A stretch of 64,000 nucleotides of DNA, taken from Sinomonas atrocyanea (GTDB lineage: Bacteria; Actinomycetota; Actinomycetes; Actinomycetales; Micrococcaceae). The notes beneath the pieces are model-generated. The model had not been told where the DNA came from, did not search any database, and worked only from the letters and a program-made list of their open reading frames with translations. The stretch spans positions 1,488,001-1,552,000 of the forward strand of contig NZ_CP014518.1 of NCBI RefSeq assembly GCF_001577305.1. The letters are read 5' to 3'. The position numbers and the translations under genes are program-made. Of the stretch, positions 50,972 through 60,963 are shown in pieces. Position 1 is the stretch's first letter. Each line of letters opens with the position of its first letter.

Positions 50972-52326
50972 GCGGAGCTCCTCTCCCCGCCGGCCGTGCC
51001 CGGGCGGCGCTCCCCGCGGTCCAGGGGCGCATCCTCGGCGGTCAGCGCGGCCCACACCCGCGGCAGCGAGGCGCGGGGCGTGGCCTCCGCGGCCCTCCAG
51101 CCGGCGTCCCGCAGGGCGTCCACCGCGCCGCGCGATGAGCCGGCCCTGGGGACCACGACCACGGCGAGCGCGCGTTCGGCGAACCCGGATGCCGAGGCCA
51201 GCTCGCGCGCCTGCTCCGTCGTGGTCCGGCCGAGGACGGCGACAATCGGCCCGCGGTGGCGGTGGCCCTCGAGCCTGTCGAGGAGCCGGTCGCTGAAGCC
51301 GGCGGGCCCGGCGGCCTGCTCCGCCGGGCCGATGGCGGCCAGGCCCTCGGCGATGAGGGCGAGGCCGTCGCGGCCTGTGTACTCGGCGGTGTCCGGTTCC
51401 GGCGCGGAGGAGGAGCGGGCGAGGGCGAGGCCCCCGCCGGGCTCGAGCAGCCGCAGTGAGTAGCCGAGCTCGCTCAGGTGGGCTGCGACGGAGACGACGG
51501 CGGTGACCGCCCATTCGAACGCCGGCGACTCGCGGTCCTCGGAGTCCTCCTGGCCCGCGTCGGGGAAGGCGGAGCCCCGCAGGTCCATCACGATCGTGGC
51601 CTCGGGCGAGACAGCCGACTCCTCCTGGCGCACCATGAGCTCGCCGTGCCGGGCGGTGGCCGCCCAGTGGACGCGGCGCATGGGGTCGCCGTGGCGGTAC
51701 TCGCGCGTCATGACGTCGTCCTCGCTCGGCACCGACTGGATCCTGGCCGCGATGATGCCCTCTGCCCCCCGCAGCCCGGCCAGCGCGGCGGCCGGAAGCG
51801 CGACCGGCGCGGGGGTCACGGTGAGCCTCGTGCTGGCGCCGATCCGGCTGCGCCGCTCGGCCAGGCCGAACGGGTCCGAGTGCCGGGCCTCGACGGGGCC
51901 GATCCAGTAGAGGCCGCGGCGGGGGCAGCCGAGCTCGTACCGGTAGTTGCTCGCCCCGTCCCGTCCGATCGATGCGCCGGGGTAGACGAAGGTGGGACCC
52001 GTGCCGAGCGAGGCGGGCAGCTGCTCGGTCATGGCCATGCGCCCCGAGAGCAGGCCGCTGTGGCGCAGGCTCAGCGCGACCTCCGTGCTCTGCCCGGCCT
52101 CGACGACCTCCGGGCGCGGCCGGCGCAGGACCGTCACCGACGGCCGGACCAGAAGGCTGGCCACGAGGGCTCCTGCGGGGACGAGCGCGAGGAACACGGC
52201 AAGGTGCAGGAGGTCCCGCCGCCCCATGACCTGGGCGGCCATGAGCGCCACCGCGGCGGCGGCCACGAAGCCCCAGCCCCGCGGCGTGAGGGCGCCCCGC
52301 CAGTCCGTCCGGGGCAGCCGCTCCAT
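50968..52326 (-). CDS. DUF58 domain protein
   Basis: A 452-residue protein with two N-terminal helices (about 18-60) and a cytoplasmic DUF58 domain recognised by REYRHGDPMRRVHWAATAR near the middle and a von Willebrand A-like fold after it (TIVMDLRGSAF, an MIDAS-like start). Always paired with a MoxR ATPase, which may act on it. It begins ten bases after the moxR stop and ends overlapping the transglutaminase gene, so all three are one operon. Start ATG at 52326. Confidence 0.92.
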   Translation of the reverse strand: MERLPRTDWRGALTPRGWGFVAAAAVALMAAQVMGRRDLLHLAVFLALVPAGALVASLLVRPSVTVLRRPRPEVVEAGQSTEVALSLRHSGLLSGRMAMTEQLPASLGTGPTFVYPGASIGRDGASNYRYELGCPRRGLYWIGPVEARHSDPFGLAERRSRIGASTRLTVTPAPVALPAAALAGLRGAEGIIAARIQSVPSEDDVMTREYRHGDPMRRVHWAATARHGELMVRQEESAVSPEATIVMDLRGSAFPDAGQEDSEDRESPAFEWAVTAVVSVAAHLSELGYSLRLLEPGGGLALARSSSAPEPDTAEYTGRDGLALIAEGLAAIGPAEQAAGPAGFSDRLLDRLEGHRHRGPIVAVLGRTTTEQARELASASGFAERALAVVVVPRAGSSRGAVDALRDAGWRAAEATPRASLPRVWAALTAEDAPLDRGERRPGTAGGERSSA

Positions 52327-52336
52327 GCCGGACCGC

Positions 52337-53395
52337 CTATCCGTGGCGCCGGGCGCCGGACTGCCCGGTGATGGGGATGGGCACCGAGTCCACCACGGCC
52401 CGGAGGACGGCGGCCGCCGTGAGCCCGCTGCCCGAGGCCCGGCGGTCGAGGACGAGGCGATGGGTGAGGACCTCCGGCGCCATCGCGGCGACGTCGTCGG
52501 GCAGCACGAAGTCGCGCCCGGCGAGGGCGGCGCGGGCCTTCGCCGCGCGGAGGAGCTGCAGGACGGCCCGCGGGCTCGCGCCGAGGCGGATCCGCTCGCT
52601 CGCGCGCGTCGCCCGCCCCAGCTCCACGGTGTAGTCGCGCACGGGCGCGGAGACGAAGACGTCCTTGACGGTGGCGATCATGGCTCGGATCTCGGCCGCG
52701 TCCACCACGGGCTCGACCCGCAGCAGGGGGGACTCCGACTGGTGGCTCTCGAGCATCTCCGCCTCGGCGGCGGCGTCCGGGTAGCCCATCGAGATGCGCG
52801 CCATGAAGCGGTCCCGCTGCGCCTCGGGGAGGGGATAGGTGCCCTCCATCTCGATCGGGTTCTGGGTCGCGACGACCATGAACGGCTCACTGAGGACGTA
52901 GGAGGTCCCGTCCACGGTCACCTGATGCTCTTCCATGCACTCGAGCAGCGCGGACTGGGTCTTCGCCGAGGCCCGGTTGATCTCGTCGCCGATCACGATG
53001 TTCGCGAACACGGCGCCCGGCCTGAACTCGAACTGCCGGGTGGCCTGGTTGTAGATGGAGACCCCGGTGACATCGCTCGGGAGGAGGTCCGGGGTGAACT
53101 GGATGCGGCTGACCGAGCAGTCGATGGACCGGGCAAGGGTCTTGGCCAGCATCGTCTTGCCGACCCCGGGGACGTCCTCGACGAGCAGGTGGCCCTGGGC
53201 CAGGAGGACGGTGAGGGCCAGGCGTGCGGCCTCCGCCTGGCCGTCGACCACCTGGCCGATGGAGGCGAGGATCCGCTCGCACGCGGCCTTGAAGCGCCCC
53301 GCCTCCATGGGCTCGGGCGACTCGGCGTGGTGGAGCGGACGCAGGGCGCTCACGGAGCCCCCTGCCTGATCGACGCCGCCCTGATGACCGTCCAT
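52337..53395 (-). CDS. MoxR family AAA+ ATPase
   Basis: A 352-residue AAA+ ATPase. Walker A is EDVPGVGKTMLAKTLA (about 73-88), Walker B IVIGDEINRAS, then the conserved LLECMEEHQVTVDG and ATQNPIEMEGTYPLPEAQRDRF (sensor and arginine region). MoxR proteins are chaperone-like and work with DUF58 and transglutaminase-type proteins encoded next to them, as here. The ATG at 53395 has GGAGGG upstream. The promoter region has an inverted repeat at 53440-53455. Divergent from tatD. Confidence 0.94.
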   Translation of the reverse strand: MDGHQGGVDQAGGSVSALRPLHHAESPEPMEAGRFKAACERILASIGQVVDGQAEAARLALTVLLAQGHLLVEDVPGVGKTMLAKTLARSIDCSVSRIQFTPDLLPSDVTGVSIYNQATRQFEFRPGAVFANIVIGDEINRASAKTQSALLECMEEHQVTVDGTSYVLSEPFMVVATQNPIEMEGTYPLPEAQRDRFMARISMGYPDAAAEAEMLESHQSESPLLRVEPVVDAAEIRAMIATVKDVFVSAPVRDYTVELGRATRASERIRLGASPRAVLQLLRAAKARAALAGRDFVLPDDVAAMAPEVLTHRLVLDRRASGSGLTAAAVLRAVVDSVPIPITGQSGARRHG

Positions 53396-53439
53396 GTGCG
53401 CCCTCCCGGCCGGCCGCCGCCTGCGTGCGGCCCTGATGC

Positions 53440-53459
53440 TGTGGCGTGCGCCACACCTA
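53440..53459 (-). promoter_or_regulatory. Inverted repeat at the moxR promoter
   Basis: TGTGGCGTGCGCCACA (53440-53455), 7-2-7, directly downstream of a weak minus-strand -10 TAGGTG (53459-53454). Possible operator for the moxR operon. Confidence 0.4.
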
Positions 53460-53574
53460 GCTCCACGTTACCCGCAGCCACCGCATCGCGCTCGGCCCGG
53501 GTACCGCCGCACAGCAGCCCTGCCGGGCCCCGATGCGGGCGGGCCCAGCCGGTCCGCGAACTACAGTGGAGGCC

Positions 53575-54522
53575 ATGCGCTCAGCCCATCCTCCCGCCGC
53601 CTACCGCCCCACCGACACCGCCGGCACGGCGGAGGAGGCAACCTCGCCGGCCGGCCGCCGCGCCGCCGCGGACGAGTCGGGCCGCTCGCGCCGCCTCGAG
53701 TACCCGCCGGCGCCCGAGCCCCTGCCGGTGCCCGTGGTGGACAACCACACCCACCTGAACTTCAGGGACGGCCTCGTGGAAGTCGACGTCAGGGACGCCC
53801 TCGACGCCGCGGCCGCCGTGGGCGTGGACCGCGCCGTCCAGGTGGGCTGCGACCTGCCCTCCTCCCGCTTCACGGTGCAGGCGCTCGACGTCGACGCCCG
53901 GCTGCTCGGCGCCGTCGCCCTCCACCCCAACGACGCCCCCCGCTACGCCGCGCGGGGCGAGCTCGAGGCGGCCTACGCCGAGATCGAGCAGCTCGCCGCC
54001 CACCCGCGCGTGCGGGCCATCGGGGAGACCGGGCTGGACTACTTCCGCTCGAAGGGCGATGCCCTGACCGTCCAGCACGAGTCGTTCCGCTGGCACATCG
54101 ACCTCGCCAAGCGCCTCGGCAAGACCCTGCAGATCCACGATCGCGACGCCCACGAGGACGTGGTGCGCCTCCTCGGCGAGGAGGGCGCCCCGGAGACGGT
54201 CGTGTTCCACTGCTTCTCCGGGGACGAGGACCTCGCCCGCACCTGCAACGAGCACGGCTGGTTCATGTCCTTCGCCGGGACGCTGACCTTCAAGAACGCC
54301 GAGAACCTGCGCCGGGCCCTCGCGATCGCCGAGCCGGAGAGGATCCTCGTGGAGACCGACTCGCCGTACCTCACGCCGCACCCGTACCGCGGCCGGCCCA
54401 ATGCGAGCTACATGGTCCCGTACACGGTGCGCTCCATGGCCGAGGTCCTCGGAGCAGACCTCGCCGAGCTCTGCTCGCGGCTCTCCGCCAACACCGAGCG
54501 GGCCTACGGCTCCTGGGCCTGA
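53575..54522 (+). CDS. TatD family metal-dependent hydrolase
   Basis: A 315-residue TIM-barrel metallohydrolase (YcfH/TatD family), associated with DNA 3'-5' exonuclease activity and repair. Metal motifs: VVDNHTHLNF (H58, H60), IGETGLDYF with Glu, QIHDRDAHED, VFHCFSGD and VETDSPYLTP. About 50 residues precede the fold and look disordered. The ATG at 53575 follows TACAGT by seven bases. It heads the tatD-rpf-ksgA-ispE series conserved across Actinobacteria, where rpfB, ksgA and ispE follow in the same order. Confidence 0.94.
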   Translation: MRSAHPPAAYRPTDTAGTAEEATSPAGRRAAADESGRSRRLEYPPAPEPLPVPVVDNHTHLNFRDGLVEVDVRDALDAAAAVGVDRAVQVGCDLPSSRFTVQALDVDARLLGAVALHPNDAPRYAARGELEAAYAEIEQLAAHPRVRAIGETGLDYFRSKGDALTVQHESFRWHIDLAKRLGKTLQIHDRDAHEDVVRLLGEEGAPETVVFHCFSGDEDLARTCNEHGWFMSFAGTLTFKNAENLRRALAIAEPERILVETDSPYLTPHPYRGRPNASYMVPYTVRSMAEVLGADLAELCSRLSANTERAYGSWA

Positions 54523-54579
54523 CCCCACGCGGCGCCACGGGGTGGCCCGTAGCCATTCCGTGATCTGACTGGCCTCTCT

Positions 54580-54598
54580 GTAACGTTTCGGTTACTGT
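54580..54598 (+). promoter_or_regulatory. rpf promoter with GTAAC/GTTAC inverted repeat
   Basis: GTAAC-GTTTCG-GTTAC (54580-54595) overlaps the -10 TACTGT (54593-54598). GTAAC-type sites recall the MtrA response regulator, which controls rpf genes in mycobacteria and corynebacteria. The match is by eye. Confidence 0.5.
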
Positions 54599-54604
54599 GA
54601 TCCC

Positions 54605-54753
54605 CAACAGCCGGGGTCGCCGCAGACGCCGGGCACTTGCCCCCTCGGGGTGAGGCAGGAGCAGTGCCGCGGGCGCGCCGTCGTCCATCTCCCGGTCCTC
54701 CCTGCCCCGTGCCCGGGGCCGCCGTGCCCGGATGGACCGACGATTGGACCCCT
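54605..54753 (+). promoter_or_regulatory. Long structured rpf leader, possibly a diverged c-di-AMP (ydaO) riboswitch
   Basis: The -10 predicts a leader of about 150 bases before the GTG at 54754. It has GC-rich segments including CAGCCGGGGTCGCCG, CCCCCTCGGGGTGAGG (about 54638-54653) and several CCCGG elements. c-di-AMP riboswitches precede many actinobacterial rpf genes and have GGGGTGAA-like and GACAGCTAAC segments; the first is resembled here, the second is not found. Unresolved. Confidence 0.4.
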
Positions 54754-55917
54754 GTGAGCAACCACGGCCGCCGCGCAGCACGACCGGTCCGTCCCCGCCG
54801 TTCTCCCGTCCGTGCCGCGGGCCAGGCCGCCGTGGTGGCCGCGCTCGCGCTCGGGACCACGGCCTTCGTGGTCAACGGCAAGACCGTGACCCTGTCCGTC
54901 GACGGGCAGGCCAGCACCGTCACGACCTTCGCCTCCACGGTGGACGAGGTGGTCCGCAGCGCGTCCGTGCAGCTCGGCTCTGCGGACCGCGTCTCGCCCG
55001 CCCTCGGCGCGACGGTCACCGACGGATCCGTGGTCACCGTCAGCCGCGCCAAGCGCGTCACGGTCGACCTCGACGGGGCCCAGCGCACCGTGGACACGAC
55101 CGCCCCCGACGTCGCCGCGCTCGTGAGCCAGCTCGGGATCGCCCCGACCTCGCTCGTCTCGCTCGACCGCTCCACCCGCCTCGAGGCGGCGCCGGCCCCG
55201 ATCCGGATCAGCACGCCGAAGGACGTCACCGTGATCGTCGACGGCACCCCCGTGACGCGCACGACGACGGCCGCCACCGTCGCGGACCTCCTCGCCGAGC
55301 TGGGCATCACCCCCGGGCCGGCCGACCGCATCTCCGCTCCCCGCAACGCGCCCATCGTGGCGGACATGGCGCTCAAGGTCACCCGGGTCGACACCTCCGC
55401 CGCGAGCACGGTCACCGAGACGCTCCCGTACAGCACCGAGAAGACCGAGAGCGCCGACCTCAGCGAGGGCGAGACGAAGGTCGTGCAGCAGGGCGTGGAC
55501 GGAACGGTCGAGAAGCACTACAGCAGCGTCACCGTCGACGGCCGCGTGGCCCAGCGCACGCTCGTGTCCCAGAACGTGACCCAGGCCGCGGTCACCGAGA
55601 AGATCCTCGTGGGCACGAAGCCCAAGGCGGCCAGCACCGGCCAGAACACCGGCGCCGCCGCGCCCGCCGTCATGAACGCCGCCATGTGGGACAAGATCGC
55701 CCAGTGCGAGTCCAGCGGCAACTGGGCCGCGAACACCGGCAACGGGTACTACGGCGGCCTCCAGTTCGACATCTCCTCCTGGCTCGCCAACGGCGGCGGC
55801 CAGTACGCCCCCAACGCCGCCCTCGCCACCCGCGAGCAGCAGATCGCCGTCGCCAACACGTATTACGCCAAGGCCGGCCTCTCCCCGTGGGGCTGTGCGG
55901 GCGCGGCGGGCGGCTGA
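54754..55917 (+). CDS. Resuscitation-promoting factor (RpfB-like, DUF348 + G5 + Rpf domain)
   Basis: A 387-residue exported muralytic enzyme that stimulates growth and exit from dormancy. A basic N-terminus and signal/anchor helix (QAAVVAALALGTTAFVVNG) are followed by DUF348 repeats (KTVTLSVDGQASTVTTFAST, RVTVDLDGAQRTVDT, KDVTVIVDGTPVTRTTT), a G5 domain (about 210-290) and the C-terminal Rpf lysozyme-like domain MWDKIAQCESSGNWAANTGN with catalytic Glu319 and paired cysteines. Start GTG 54754 places the signal correctly; no clear ribosome site is visible, so the start is moderately certain. Confidence 0.93.
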   Translation: MSNHGRRAARPVRPRRSPVRAAGQAAVVAALALGTTAFVVNGKTVTLSVDGQASTVTTFASTVDEVVRSASVQLGSADRVSPALGATVTDGSVVTVSRAKRVTVDLDGAQRTVDTTAPDVAALVSQLGIAPTSLVSLDRSTRLEAAPAPIRISTPKDVTVIVDGTPVTRTTTAATVADLLAELGITPGPADRISAPRNAPIVADMALKVTRVDTSAASTVTETLPYSTEKTESADLSEGETKVVQQGVDGTVEKHYSSVTVDGRVAQRTLVSQNVTQAAVTEKILVGTKPKAASTGQNTGAAAPAVMNAAMWDKIAQCESSGNWAANTGNGYYGGLQFDISSWLANGGGQYAPNAALATREQQIAVANTYYAKAGLSPWGCAGAAGG

Positions 55918-55949
55918 GGCGCACCCTCGGCCCCCGGTAGGATGCTCGG

Positions 55950-56858
55950 GTGACTGACGCCCCCGGCTCCCGCCCGCTCCTCGGCGCCGCCGACATCCGT
56001 GCCCTCGCGGCCGAGCTGGGGATCCGGCCCACCAAGACGCTCGGCCAGAACTTCGTGATCGACGGCAACACGATCCGCCGCATCGTCACGGCGGCCCGCC
56101 TCGACCCGTCCGAGACGGTCCTCGAGGTGGGGCCCGGCCTCGGCTCGCTCACCCTCGGCCTGCTCGACGCGGCGGCGAACGTCGTCGCGGTCGAGATCGA
56201 CCCCGTCCTCGCCGCGAAGCTCCCCGCCACGGTCGAGCGCTGGCGGCCCGACGCCGTCGGGCGCTTCGCGCTCGTGCTCTCCGATGCCCTGAAGACCACC
56301 GAGCTCCCGCCGGGGCCGTTCGCCCAGCCCAGCGCGATCGTGGCGAACCTGCCCTACAACGTCGCCGTGCCCGTGGTCCTGCACCTCCTGGAGCACTTCC
56401 CGTCGCTGCGCCACGGCCTCGTCATGGTCCAGGACGAGGTGGCCGACCGCCTCGCGGCCGAGCCCGGCTCCAAGGTCTACGGCGTCCCCAGCGTCAAGGC
56501 CGCGTGGTACGGGACCATGCGCAAGGCCGGTGTGATCGGCATGAATGTCTTCTGGCCCGCGCCCAAGATCCACTCCGGCCTCGTGGCCTTCACCCGCACC
56601 CAGCCGCCGGTCACCTCTGCGAGCCGCCGCGAGGTCTTCGCCGTGATCGACGCCGCCTTCGCCCAGCGCCGCAAGACCCTGCGGGCGGCGCTGGCCGGCT
56701 GGGCGGGCTCGGGTGCCGAGGCGGAGCGGGCACTGCGGGCGGCGGGCGTGGACCCGCAGGCCCGCGGCGAGGTCCTCGGCATCGCCGACTTCGCCCGCAT
56801 CGCCGAGCAGCACCGTCCGGCGGACGCGGGTGCGCCCGCGGCCGACGCCGTCCGATAG
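55950..56858 (+). CDS. rsmA: 16S rRNA (adenine1518/1519-N6)-dimethyltransferase KsgA/RsmA
   Basis: Dimethylates two adjacent adenosines near the 3' end of 16S rRNA late in small-subunit assembly. The 302-residue protein has KTLGQNFVIDGNTIRRIV, the SAM loop VLEVGPGLGSLTLGLL, the catalytic NLPYN at 133-137 and VYGVPSVKAAWYG. The GTG at 55950 follows TAGGAT by six bases. Its stop codon overlaps the -10 of ispE. Loss of this enzyme gives kasugamycin resistance in other bacteria. Confidence 0.95.
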   Translation: MTDAPGSRPLLGAADIRALAAELGIRPTKTLGQNFVIDGNTIRRIVTAARLDPSETVLEVGPGLGSLTLGLLDAAANVVAVEIDPVLAAKLPATVERWRPDAVGRFALVLSDALKTTELPPGPFAQPSAIVANLPYNVAVPVVLHLLEHFPSLRHGLVMVQDEVADRLAAEPGSKVYGVPSVKAAWYGTMRKAGVIGMNVFWPAPKIHSGLVAFTRTQPPVTSASRREVFAVIDAAFAQRRKTLRAALAGWAGSGAEAERALRAAGVDPQARGEVLGIADFARIAEQHRPADAGAPAADAVR

Positions 56859-56867
56859 CGTGGGGGC

Positions 56868-57836
56868 ATGCGCACCAGCCCCTCCGGACCCGACCCCCGC
56901 CCGAGGTCCGTGAAGGTCCGCGCCCCGGGCAAGGTCAACGTCTCCCTGCGGGTCGGCCCCCGCCGCCCGGACGGCTACCACTCGGTGGCCAGCATCTACC
57001 TCGCCGTCTCGCTGTTCGAGGAGGTCACCGCCACGACCTCGCCCGAGCCCGGGGTGACGGTGAGCCTGAGCCCCGAGAGCACCCTGGACCTCGACGAGCT
57101 GGACATCCCCCTCGACGAGCGCAACCTCGCCGTGCGCGCCGCGCGGCTCATGGCCGAGATGACCGAGAACCCCACCGGCGTGCACCTGACCATCACCAAG
57201 CGCGTGCCCGTGGCCGGCGGCATGGGCGGGGGATCGGCCGACGCCGCCGCGGCCCTCCTCGCGTGCGACGCCCTCTGGGGCTCGGGCCTGTCCAAGGAGG
57301 AGCTCGCCCACGTCGCCGCCGAGCTCGGCGCGGACGTGCCCTTCGCCCTGCTGGGAGGCGCCGCCGTGGGCCTCGGGGTGGGGGACCAGCTCTCCCCGGC
57401 GCTCGCCACCACGCGGTTCGACTGGGTCCTCGTCCCGGCCCCGTTCGGCCTGAGCACGCCGGCGGTGTTCTCCGAGCTGGACCGCCTCCGCGATGCCGAG
57501 GGCCTCACCGTCCCCGAGCCCACCCACGTCGAGCCCGCTGTCCTCGCCGCCCTGCGGGCCGGAGACGCCGGCGGCCTCTCCCACCTGCTGGTCAACGACC
57601 TGCAGCGCGCCGCCGTGGGCCTCGCCCCCCAGCTGCGCGACACGCTCGGGTGGGCCGACTCGCACGGCGCGCTCGCCTCGATCGTCTCGGGCTCCGGGCC
57701 CACCGTCGCCCTCCTCGCCGCCGACGCCGCGGCCGCCGCCGACCTCGCCGAGGAGCTCGCCCACCAGGGGATCGAGGCGCTCGCCGTCCACGGGCCCGTG
57801 CCCGGGGCCCGGATCGTCAGCGATACCCTTCTGTAG
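56868..57836 (+). CDS. ispE: 4-(cytidine 5'-diphospho)-2-C-methyl-D-erythritol kinase IspE
   Basis: GHMP kinase of the MEP pathway that makes isoprenoid precursors, thus upstream of UppS and polyprenyl carriers. The 322-residue protein has VRAPGKVNVSLRVGPRRPDGYH, the ATP loop PVAGGMGGGSADAAAALLA and SGSGPTVALLA, in the correct order. The ATG at 56868 follows TAGCGT by six bases, and that box overlaps the ksgA TAG. Order ksgA-ispE-ABC-F is standard in Actinobacteria. Confidence 0.96.
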   Translation: MRTSPSGPDPRPRSVKVRAPGKVNVSLRVGPRRPDGYHSVASIYLAVSLFEEVTATTSPEPGVTVSLSPESTLDLDELDIPLDERNLAVRAARLMAEMTENPTGVHLTITKRVPVAGGMGGGSADAAAALLACDALWGSGLSKEELAHVAAELGADVPFALLGGAAVGLGVGDQLSPALATTRFDWVLVPAPFGLSTPAVFSELDRLRDAEGLTVPEPTHVEPAVLAALRAGDAGGLSHLLVNDLQRAAVGLAPQLRDTLGWADSHGALASIVSGSGPTVALLAADAAAAADLAEELAHQGIEALAVHGPVPGARIVSDTLL

Positions 57837-57865
57837 TCCCCTTCACCCGACTGGCAAGGATTCCT

Positions 57866-59671
<1,806 letters not shown>

Positions 59672-59740
59672 CGCCCGGGCGTCTGACGCGGCGCGTCCAA
59701 GCGTTCACCTTCCCGTCACCGCGCCGGCACCCTGCTTCCC

Positions 59741-59746
59741 TACGCT
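59741..59746 (+). promoter_or_regulatory. -10 box of the 67-residue protein gene
   Basis: TACGCT with a predicted start point near 59753 and about 33 bases of leader containing a GAAGGGAG ribosome site. No convincing -35. Confidence 0.35.
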
Positions 59747-59785
59747 GGACGCAGCAGGCCACGGCGGCTCGCGGAAGGGAGACGC

Positions 59786-59989
59786 ATGGGCGCTCGGAGC
59801 GACGACTTCGCCCTCGTGGTGCCGGGGGATCCGGTCACGGTGGTCGACCCCGGGCGGCTCTCGGTCTCGGGCATCGTCGACGCGGTGTCGCCGGACGGGT
59901 CGGTCCTGTGGGTGATCGAGCACGGCGGACAGGGCCGCCACATGGTGCACAGCACGGATGCCGCCCTCGTCCGGCGCCGCGCCGGCTGA
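59786..59989 (+). CDS. Small hypothetical protein (67 residues)
   Basis: No family recognised. It is a soluble, beta-rich-looking protein (DDFALVVPGDPVTVVDPGRLSVSGIVDAVSPDGSVLWVIEHG...), without a signal or helix, resembling a single small barrel or SH3-like domain. A good GAAGGGAG ribosome site lies seven bases before the ATG and a -10 box precedes it. The codon usage is high-GC3 like its neighbours, which supports real coding. It could modulate the neighbouring membrane or translation proteins; that is a guess. Confidence 0.65.
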   Translation: MGARSDDFALVVPGDPVTVVDPGRLSVSGIVDAVSPDGSVLWVIEHGGQGRHMVHSTDAALVRRRAG

Positions 59990-60063
59990 CCGGCTGACCG
60001 TCCACGACGTGCGCTGCGGGCAGGCTCTGGCCGCTCCCAGACTCACCGCCTAGCATCGGCTGG

Positions 60064-60723
60064 GTGGGTTCCCTCGTCGATGCGATCCTTGCCATGCCGC
60101 CGCTCGTGGCGTACCTGGTGGTGTTCGGGCTTGTCTTCGCGGAGGACGCGATCTTCGTCGGATTCGTGGTTCCCGGCGAGACCGCCGCTGTGCTCGGGGG
60201 CGTGCTCGCCAACCAGGGCAAGGCAGACATCTGGACCATGGCACCTGTGATCGTGGCGGCCGCGATCCTCGGGGACACGGTCGGGTACGAGGTAGGGCGG
60301 CACCTGGGCCAGCGGCTGCTCGGATTCCGCGTCTTCGACAGGCACCGCCGCCGCCTCGAGGACGCGCAGGAGTTCCTGCGCCGCCGCGGCGGGTCGGCCG
60401 TGTTCCTCGGCAGGTTCGTCGCGTTCTTCCGTGCGATGATGCCCGCCCTCGCCGGGGCGTCCCGGATGCCGTACCCCCGGTTCCTCGCGTTCAATGCGAT
60501 GGGCGGCGCCGTGTGGGGCACCGGGTTCGCCGTCCTCGGCTACCTCGCCGGTGCCTCGTACGACGCCGTGGCGAAGACCGCCGGGCGCGACATCGCCGCC
60601 GGCGTGCTCGTCGTCGCAGTGATCGCCCTCGTCGTGTGGCGCGTCCGCAAGAGCCGCAGCGAGCAACGCGCGGAGCGGACGCTCAGGAGCCCACCGGACC
60701 CGGATCCTTCCGAAGGCTCGTGA
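60064..60723 (+). CDS. DedA family membrane protein
   Basis: A 219-residue polytopic protein of the DedA/SNARE-associated family; bacterial members include undecaprenyl-phosphate and phosphatidylethanolamine flippases. Signature residues: FAEDAIFVGFVVPGETAA (E and PGE), GDTVGYEVGRHLGQRL, and the amphipathic FLGRFVAFFRAMMPALAGASRMPYPRF with the essential Arg and Pro residues. The GTG at 60064 follows TAGCAT by seven bases. Its role may be to recycle the polyprenyl carrier used by the envelope enzymes here. Confidence 0.93.
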   Translation: MGSLVDAILAMPPLVAYLVVFGLVFAEDAIFVGFVVPGETAAVLGGVLANQGKADIWTMAPVIVAAAILGDTVGYEVGRHLGQRLLGFRVFDRHRRRLEDAQEFLRRRGGSAVFLGRFVAFFRAMMPALAGASRMPYPRFLAFNAMGGAVWGTGFAVLGYLAGASYDAVAKTAGRDIAAGVLVVAVIALVVWRVRKSRSEQRAERTLRSPPDPDPSEGS

Positions 60724-60811
60724 GCCCGTTCCTCGTCCCGCGACCGGCCCGGGCGGCCATCCATGGCAGAATTGAGCTTTGTGCCGCGCCCGTCCCGGCG
60801 GCAGCGTGCAC

Positions 60812-60883
60812 TCCGCCCTGGTGTAATGGCAGCACGCCGGCCTTTGGAGCCGTGCAGTCTAGGTTCGAATCCTAGGGGCGGAA
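60812..60883 (+). tRNA. tRNA-Gln (anticodon TTG)
   Basis: A 72-base cloverleaf. The acceptor stem TCCGCCC (60812-60818) pairs with GGGCGGA (60876-60882), discriminator A at 60883; CCA is not encoded. T-arm CTAGG-TTCGAAT-CCTAG (60859-60875). The anticodon loop CTTTGGA (60842-60848) has TTG at its centre. One C-T mismatch at the base of the anticodon stem (60837/60853) is the only irregularity. Lies between dedA and glmU. Confidence 0.92.
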
Positions 60884-60909
60884 CGCACTGGCCAGCCGAC
60901 GGCACTGGC

Positions 60910-60915
60910 TAGAAT
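60910..60915 (+). promoter_or_regulatory. glmU-prs promoter -10
   Basis: TAGAAT, 27 bases after the tRNA, predicts a start point near 60922 and a 42-base leader with AGGAGAG before the GTG. No strong -35. Confidence 0.45.
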
Positions 60916-60963
60916 TGCCGACAGCCCCACTCGCCAGCCGATCGACCAGGAGAGCCAGCGACA

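Noticed and set aside
55863..57791. 642-residue minus-strand open frame opposite ksgA and ispE
   Set aside because: Antisense shadow; both plus-strand genes have diagnostic motifs.
60837..60853. tRNA pseudogene because of the C-T mismatch in the anticodon stem
   Set aside because: All other stems pair perfectly and the anticodon loop is normal, so it is most likely functional.
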